A stretch of DNA of 64,000 nt, from contig NZ_JAAEDH010000002.1 of NCBI RefSeq assembly GCF_018128965.1, positions 124,001 through 188,000 on the forward strand, given 5' to 3'. The notes beneath the pieces are model-generated. The model was given only the letters and a program-made list of their open reading frames with translations, ran no database searches and was not told the DNA's origin. Each line of letters starts with the position of its first letter. Position 1 is the stretch's first letter. The position numbers and the translations under genes were made by a program. Of this stretch, positions 59,579 through 64,000 are shown one piece after another. Origin of the DNA: Plastoroseomonas arctica (lineage in GTDB: Bacteria; Pseudomonadota; Alphaproteobacteria; Acetobacterales; Acetobacteraceae).

Positions 59579-60526
59579 ATGCTTCGCAGGACCATGCTCG
59601 GCGCCGCCGCCGGCGCCCTCGCCGCCCCCGCGCTCGTGCGCGCCCAGGCGCTGCCGAAGATCACGATCGGCATGTCGGGCTGGACGGGCTTCGCGCCGCT
59701 GACCCTGGCCGAGGGCGCCGGGATCTTCCGCGCCAACGGCATCGAGGTCGAAACCCGCTTCGTCCCGCAGCGCGAGCGCAACCTGGCGCTCGTCGGCGGC
59801 GCGCTGAACTGCGTGGTGACCACGGTCGACACCATGATCCTGTGGGCCTCGGCCGCGCCCCTGCAGCAGGTGCTGGTGCTGGATCGCTCGCGAGGCGGTG
59901 ACGGTATCGCGGTGCGTCCCGCCATCAGCGGCTTTGCCGATCTGCGCGGCAAGACCATCGCGGTCGATGGCGCCGGCACCACGCCCTATTTCGTGCTCGC
60001 CTACATGATGGGCGAGAACGGGATGAGCATCCGCGACGTCTCCACCGCCACCCTCGCCCCGCAGCCGGCCGCCCAGGCTTTCGTGGCCGGGCAGTTCGAC
60101 GGCTGCTCCACCTATGAGCCCTATCTGAGCCAGGTGCGCGCGATGGGGGCGACGGGAAAGATCCTAGCCACCACCGTGGACCACGCCTGCGTGGTGGACA
60201 CGCTGGCCTTCCAGCCGGCCTTCATCGCGGCGAACCCCGAAGCCGTGCGGCGGGTGGTGAAGAGCTGGTACGACGCGCTGGCGATGATCGCGGCGGAGCC
60301 CGACCGGTCCTACGAGATCATGGGCCGGCGCGTGAACCAGACCGGTGAGGCCTTCAAGGCCAGCGCACAGTATATCGAGTGGCTGGATCAGGCGAAGAAC
60401 CGGGAATACGTGGGCGCGGGGCTGCCGGAGTTCATGACCAAGGCGCACACCGTGCAGCGCGAGACGGGGGTGGTGCGGGCGGATGTGCCGTTGGGGCCGC
60501 TGCTGAACACGTCGTTCATCGGCTAA
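59579..60526 (+). CDS. NitT/TauT-type ABC substrate-binding protein
   Basis: 315 aa. Signal MLRRTMLGAAAGALAAPALVRA. ITIGMSGWTGFAPLTLAEGAGIFRANGIEVETRFVP near 25-60, FADLRGKTIAVDGAGTTPYFVLAYMM near 120, FDGCSTYEPYLSQV near 185. SsuA/TauA/ThiY-like fold. Its stop touches family A copy 4, which separates it from the permease. Substrate unknown. Confidence 0.88.
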   Translation: MLRRTMLGAAAGALAAPALVRAQALPKITIGMSGWTGFAPLTLAEGAGIFRANGIEVETRFVPQRERNLALVGGALNCVVTTVDTMILWASAAPLQQVLVLDRSRGGDGIAVRPAISGFADLRGKTIAVDGAGTTPYFVLAYMMGENGMSIRDVSTATLAPQPAAQAFVAGQFDGCSTYEPYLSQVRAMGATGKILATTVDHACVVDTLAFQPAFIAANPEAVRRVVKSWYDALAMIAAEPDRSYEIMGRRVNQTGEAFKASAQYIEWLDQAKNREYVGAGLPEFMTKAHTVQRETGVVRADVPLGPLLNTSFIG

Positions 60527-60527
60527 G

Positions 60528-60654
60528 AAAGGCCGGGGAAAAGAATTTCCCCGGACCCCATTCTTTTATTTTTGATTTATTGGTGCGGGCTGCCAACGCG
60601 TACCAATAGATAAAAATAGAAGATGAGGGTTCGGGGGAATTCTTTCCCCCGATC
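60528..60654. repeat. Palindromic intergenic element, family A copy 4
   Basis: 127 bp between the binding-protein and permease genes, beginning 1 bp past the stop. Left arm AAAGGCCGGGGAAAAGAATT, T-rich track, TTATTGGTGCG; right arm CGTACCAATAGATAAAAAT, then GGGGGAATTCTTTCCCCC. Arms are near-perfect inverted copies around a short centre. Confidence 0.88.
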
Positions 60655-60663
60655 TGTCGACCG

Positions 60664-61437
60664 ATGCACCCTCTCAAGCCCATATCTCGCGCCGCCCGCT
60701 TGTTCCTGGGCGCGGCATTCTTCGCGGCCTTCATCGCCGCCTGGGCCTTGGCCACCTATGGCGGCTACGTCCCCCCGCTCTTCCTCGCCTCCCCAGGCAA
60801 GACGCTGGTGGCGGGCTGGTCGCTCTTCACCGAATTCGGCTTTGCCGGCGACATCGCCATCACCCTGTTCCGCGTGGTCGGCGGCTTCCTGATCGCGGCG
60901 GTCATCGCGGTGCCGCTCGGCCTGGCAATGGGGGCGTTCAAGCCGGTCGAGGCGTTCTTCGAGCCCTTCGTGTCGTTCGCACGCTATCTGCCGGCCTCGG
61001 CCTTCATCCCGCTGCTGATCCTGTGGGCGGGGGTGGATGAGAAGCAGAAGCTGTCCGTCATCGTCATCGGCAGCGTGTTCCAGCTGATCATCATGGTCTC
61101 GGTCATCGCGAGTGCGACGCGGCGGGATCTGGTGGAGGCGGCGTACACGCTGGGGTCTCGCCCGGCGGGAATCGTGCGCCGCGTGATCGTGCCGGCGGCG
61201 GCACCGCAGGTGATGGAAACGCTGCGCCTGGTGCTGGGCTGGGCCTGGACCTACGTGATCGTGGCGGAACTGATCGGCGCGCAGTCGGGCATCGGGCACA
61301 TGATCATGGACAGCCAGAGGCTGCTCGATACCGGGCAGATGATCTTCGGCATCGCGGTGATCGGCGTGATCGGGCTGGTGACGGACATGCTGTTCAAGGC
61401 GATGAACCGGGCGCTGTTCCCCTGGGCCGCATTGTGA
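60664..61437 (+). CDS. NitT/TauT-type ABC permease
   Basis: 257 aa, six TM helices. LASPGKTLVAGWSLFTEFGFAGDIAITLFRVVGGFLIAAVIAVPLGLAMGAF near 43-95; FEPFVSFARYLPASAFIPLLILWAGVDEKQK near 103; EAA-type ASATRRDLVEAAYTLGSRPAGIVRRVIVPAAAPQVMETLRL near 155. Imports the ligand of the upstream binding protein. GTGA overlap with the OmpA-like gene. Confidence 0.92.
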   Translation: MHPLKPISRAARLFLGAAFFAAFIAAWALATYGGYVPPLFLASPGKTLVAGWSLFTEFGFAGDIAITLFRVVGGFLIAAVIAVPLGLAMGAFKPVEAFFEPFVSFARYLPASAFIPLLILWAGVDEKQKLSVIVIGSVFQLIIMVSVIASATRRDLVEAAYTLGSRPAGIVRRVIVPAAAPQVMETLRLVLGWAWTYVIVAELIGAQSGIGHMIMDSQRLLDTGQMIFGIAVIGVIGLVTDMLFKAMNRALFPWAAL

Positions 61438-61865
61438 AGCGCCTGGGGCTCGCGGCGCTGCTGGTGCTCGGCCTGGCGCAAGGAGCCGATGCGTTGACGC
61501 CGACACCCGTGCGGCAGGTGTATTTCGACGGCTGGCACGCGCGGCTGGACGCGGCCGCGCGCGCCACGCTGGCGACGATCGCGGCCGACCCACCGAACGG
61601 GCGTTGGTATGTCGCCGCGGGCTACGCCGACGCCTCGCGCCCGGCGCCGGAGGGACGGGACCTCGCGCAGTCACGCGCGCGGGCGGTGGCGGCGGAGCTG
61701 GTGCGGCTCGGCGTGGCGCCGGCGCTGGTGCATGTGCGCGGCGATGACGGGCCGCCAGTGAATGATCCACCGGGCGCGGTGGGGCGCGCGGGCAATCGGG
61801 TGGCGATCTGGATCTGCTACGCCGATGCGCCGGTCTGCGCCGATGTCTGGCGCCGCGCGCCGTGA
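61434..61865 (+). CDS. OmpA-like periplasmic protein inside an ABC operon
   Basis: 143 aa from GTG 61434. Signal MKRLGLAALLVLGLAQGADA. The rest resembles an OmpA C-terminal domain: VYFDGWHARLDAAARATLATIAADPP, WYVAAGYADASRPAPEGRDLAQSRARAVAAELVRLGVAPALVHVRG and AGNRVAIWI. No TM beta-barrel or lipobox. Bracketed by 4-bp overlaps with permease and ATPase, so it is made with the transporter, an unusual partner. Confidence 0.65.
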   Translation: MKRLGLAALLVLGLAQGADALTPTPVRQVYFDGWHARLDAAARATLATIAADPPNGRWYVAAGYADASRPAPEGRDLAQSRARAVAAELVRLGVAPALVHVRGDDGPPVNDPPGAVGRAGNRVAIWICYADAPVCADVWRRAP

Positions 61866-62647
61866 GCCGGCAGACGCTGCACATCCACGGCGTGACGCGC
61901 AGCTTCCCCGCGCAGGGAAAGGGCGCGCCGACGCTGGCTCTGCGGCCCACCGACCTCACCGTCGCGCCGGGCGAATTCGTGGCGATCCTGGGGCCGTCGG
62001 GGTGCGGGAAGTCGACGCTGCTGCGGATCGTGGCCGGGCTCGATACACCGAGCGGCGGCACCCTCGCGCTCGATGCCACGCCCATTCGCGGGCCGGGGGC
62101 AGAACGCGGGATGGTGTTCCAATCCTACACGCTGTTCCCGTGGCTGACGGTCGCCGAGAACATCGCCTATGGGCTGCGCGAGCGCGGGCTGCCCAGGGCA
62201 GAGCAGCGCGCCATCGTCGCGCGCTTCATCGCGCGCACCGGGCTCGCCGGGTTCGAGGATCACTGGCCGAAGCAGCTTTCGGGTGGGATGCAGCAGCGCT
62301 GCGCCCTGGCCCGCGCGCTGGCCAACGATCCGGAGATCCTGCTGCTCGACGAGCCCTTCGGCGCGCTGGATCACCAGACGCGGGAGCTGATGCAGGAGCT
62401 GCTGCTGGAGATCTGGCAGGCGGACCGGAAGACGGTGCTGTTCGTCACGCACGACATCGACGAGGCGATCTTCCTCGCCTCGCGCGTGCTGGTGATGTCG
62501 GCGCGACCGGGCGGCATCAAGTCCGAGGTCGTGGTGCCGCTGCCCTATCCGCGCGAATGGACGGTGAAGACCACGGTGGAGTTCGCGGCCCTCAAGGCGC
62601 GGCTGATGGGCGACATCCGCGAGGAAGTGCGCAAGTCCATCGGGTAG
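61862..62647 (+). CDS. NitT/TauT-type ABC ATP-binding protein
   Basis: 261 aa from GTG 61862. Walker A ILGPSGCGKSTLL near 44; Q-loop VFQSYTLFPWLTVAENI near 87; signature LSGGMQQRCALARAL near 140; Walker B ILLLDEPFGALD near 160; switch VTHDIDEAIFLA near 197. It powers the upstream permease. Last of the operon. Confidence 0.93.
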   Translation: MSRQTLHIHGVTRSFPAQGKGAPTLALRPTDLTVAPGEFVAILGPSGCGKSTLLRIVAGLDTPSGGTLALDATPIRGPGAERGMVFQSYTLFPWLTVAENIAYGLRERGLPRAEQRAIVARFIARTGLAGFEDHWPKQLSGGMQQRCALARALANDPEILLLDEPFGALDHQTRELMQELLLEIWQADRKTVLFVTHDIDEAIFLASRVLVMSARPGGIKSEVVVPLPYPREWTVKTTVEFAALKARLMGDIREEVRKSIG

Positions 62648-62663
62648 CGGCCGCGCACAACGT

Positions 62664-63632
62664 TCAATTCAACCGCTCGATGTTGTTCCGCTCCACCACC
62701 TCCTGCCAGCGGGCGACCTCGGCACGCACATGGCTGGCGAAGCGCTCCGCCGACCCACCCTCCGGCCGCACGCCCAGGTCGCGCAGGCGTCGCTGCACCT
62801 CGGCGTCGGCGTTCGCCTCGTTCAAGATTCGGTTGAGCCCGTTGACCGCAGCCACCGGCGTCCCGGCCGGCGCCATGAAGCCGAACCAGGGCTCGACGAC
62901 GATGTCCGGCACGCCGGCCTCGGCGAATGTGGGGACGTCCGGCAGGGCGGGATCGCGCTCGCGCCCCGTCACCGCGATGGCGCGGATCAGGCCGGCGCGG
63001 ATGGCGGCGATCTTCGTGGGCACGTTCTCGATCATCACCTGCACCTGGTTCGCGAGCAGTGCCTGCAACGCCGGCGCGCCGCCGCGGAAGGGCACATGCA
63101 CCAGGCCCAGGCCCAACCGGCCGTTCAGCAGTTCCGGCGTCAGGTGGTTCGAGGAGCCGAAGCCCGAGGAGCCGTAGTTCACCCGCCCTTGGTTGGCCCG
63201 CGCCCACCCGATGAACTCCTGCAGCGTGTTGACGGGGATCGAGGGGTGGATGGCCAGCGCGTTCATCACGCTGCCGCTCCAGTACACCGGCACGAGGTCG
63301 CGTTCGATGACGTAGGGCATGCGCGCGTAGATGGCGGGGTTGATCGCGCAGTTGCCGATCGTGCATTGGCCCAGCGTGTAGCCATCGGGCGCGGTGCGCG
63401 CCACGGCCTCCATGCCGATATTGCCGTTGGCGCCGGACCGGTTCTCGACCACCCAGGGGTAGGGCGTGCCGCGGCTCGCGCGGTCGGCGAGGATGCGTGC
63501 GACCAGGTCGGATGCGCCGCCCGGCGGAAACGGCACGATGATCCGCACGGGCCGGTCGGGCACCCAGCCATGCGCCGCGGCCGGCAGGGCGAGCAGCCCG
63601 GCGGCGAGCATGACGATGATCCGGCGGAGCAT
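62664..63632 (-). CDS. Bug-type tripartite tricarboxylate transporter receptor
   Basis: 322 aa. ATG 63632 opens a signal peptide (MLRRIIVMLAAGLLALPAAA); GTG 63668 overlaps the upstream stop (GTGA) and would add 12 residues. Core: RPVRIIVPFPPGGASDLVARILADRAS, VVENRSGANGNIGMEAVARTAPDGYTL, HVPFRGGAPALQALLANQVQ, LPDVPTFAEAGVPDIVVEPWFGF. Carboxylate receptor; tandem with another Bug gene. Confidence 0.9.
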   Translation of the reverse strand: MLRRIIVMLAAGLLALPAAAHGWVPDRPVRIIVPFPPGGASDLVARILADRASRGTPYPWVVENRSGANGNIGMEAVARTAPDGYTLGQCTIGNCAINPAIYARMPYVIERDLVPVYWSGSVMNALAIHPSIPVNTLQEFIGWARANQGRVNYGSSGFGSSNHLTPELLNGRLGLGLVHVPFRGGAPALQALLANQVQVMIENVPTKIAAIRAGLIRAIAVTGRERDPALPDVPTFAEAGVPDIVVEPWFGFMAPAGTPVAAVNGLNRILNEANADAEVQRRLRDLGVRPEGGSAERFASHVRAEVARWQEVVERNNIERLN

Positions 63633-63664
63633 GGATGTGTTCCCGTGTCGGGTCATGGCGCCGC

Positions 63665-64000
63665 TCACTCCTGGGTAACGCCGGCGGCGCGGATCACCAC
63701 GGCCCAGCGCGCCACCTCCGCCTCCACCAGGCGCTGCAGGGCGGCAGGACCGCGCTGGTCGGGCGCGGCGGGGATGGAGCCCAGCGCCTCGATGCGCGCG
63801 CGGAGGGCCGCGTCCTCGAGTGCGAGGTTCAGCGCATCGGCCAGGCGGCGGACCACAGGTTCCGGCGTGCCGCGCGGCGCGAAGATGGCGTTCCAGCCCT
63901 GGAAGATGAACTCCGGCGCGCCGGCCTCGGCCGCGGTCGGGACATTGGGTGCCTGGGCGCCGCGCGTGGTGCCGGCGATCAGCAGCCCGCGCATCGTGCC
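63665..64000 (-). CDS. Bug-type receptor, C-terminal part (cut by window edge)
   Basis: At least 111 residues; open at the right edge, so no start is visible. APNVPTAAEAGAPEFIFQGWNAIFAPRGTPEPVVRRLADALNLAL is the C-terminal lobe of the Bug family, ending ALGSIPAAP...ARWAVVIRAAGVTQE. Its stop overlaps the possible GTG start of the next gene. Confidence 0.82.
   Translation of the reverse strand, partial: GTMRGLLIAGTTRGAQAPNVPTAAEAGAPEFIFQGWNAIFAPRGTPEPVVRRLADALNLALEDAALRARIEALGSIPAAPDQRGPAALQRLVEAEVARWAVVIRAAGVTQE

Overview
The window is GC-rich alphaproteobacterial DNA that looks chromosomal. It carries about half of a purple-bacterial photosynthesis gene cluster (crtDC / crtEF-bchCXYZ-pufBALMC), so the organism is an anoxygenic phototroph. 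The many orphan tripartite-tricarboxylate (Bug-type) receptors, the RTX protein with 'YLxxNxDVxxxGxxPxxHxxxFG' repeats, the general gene set and the high GC suggest an Acetobacteraceae member of the Roseomonas type. That placement is inference. No rRNA, tRNA, CRISPR array or transposase was seen.

Layout. 1-3543: 3' part of a secreted nucleotidase/RTX protein, then a phytase-like esterase. 3619-8264: phosphonate/phosphate uptake operon phnCDE1E2 plus an unknown membrane protein, read leftwards behind a triple Pho-box. 8351-14719: small membrane proteins, a Bug receptor, a second leuCD pair, a class II aldolase-like protein and an M20 peptidase. 14833-16682: yacG and a pyruvate kinase with an N-terminal YdaS/Cro-like helix-turn-helix, preceded by two CTTA-N7-TAAG inverted repeats. 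16756-19704: Rieske protein and two amidohydrolases. 19822-27462: an oxidoreductase, a Bug receptor and a tightly coupled six-gene catabolic operon (HD protein, carboxymuconolactone-decarboxylase-like, hydroxyisobutyrate-dehydrogenase-like, OYE/FadH-like, metallo-lactonase-like, Bug receptor). 27485-42199: a class III aminotransferase and the photosynthesis cluster. 42376-50514: M23 peptidase, xseA, purD, D-tartrate dehydratase-like, coq7, dsbB, GST, cupin and a solute-binding protein. 50547-53741: truA-fmt-def, then hsp20 behind a ROSE-like RNA thermometer, then a DUF1150 gene. 53838-59505: lipoprotein, uvrB, FkbM methyltransferase and a pyruvyl-transferase-like protein. 59579-64000: a NitT/TauT-type ABC operon containing an OmpA-like gene, then two Bug receptors, the last cut by the window edge.

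How the parts work together. crtE makes C20 precursor; crtC, crtD and crtF act in the spirilloxanthin-type branch. bchXYZ reduces the chlorin ring and bchC completes the bacteriochlorophyll a side chain. pufBA encodes LH1 and pufLMC the reaction centre with its tetraheme cytochrome. Four TGT-N12-ACA palindromes (two in front of bchC with 8 bp between them, two between crtE and crtD) point to PpsR/CrtJ repression by oxygen or light. A UUCG-capped hairpin between pufA and pufL and a terminator after pufC fit segmental mRNA stability in the puf operon.

Most unusual observations: (1) the DNA-binding-domain/pyruvate kinase fusion, with twin candidate operators and an internal ribosome-binding site that could yield an enzyme-only form; (2) a family of four long palindromic intergenic elements (125-245 bp), each abutting a stop codon or a gene junction, plus one larger element of a second family; (3) a ROSE-like thermometer before hsp20; (4) a triple Pho box before phnC.
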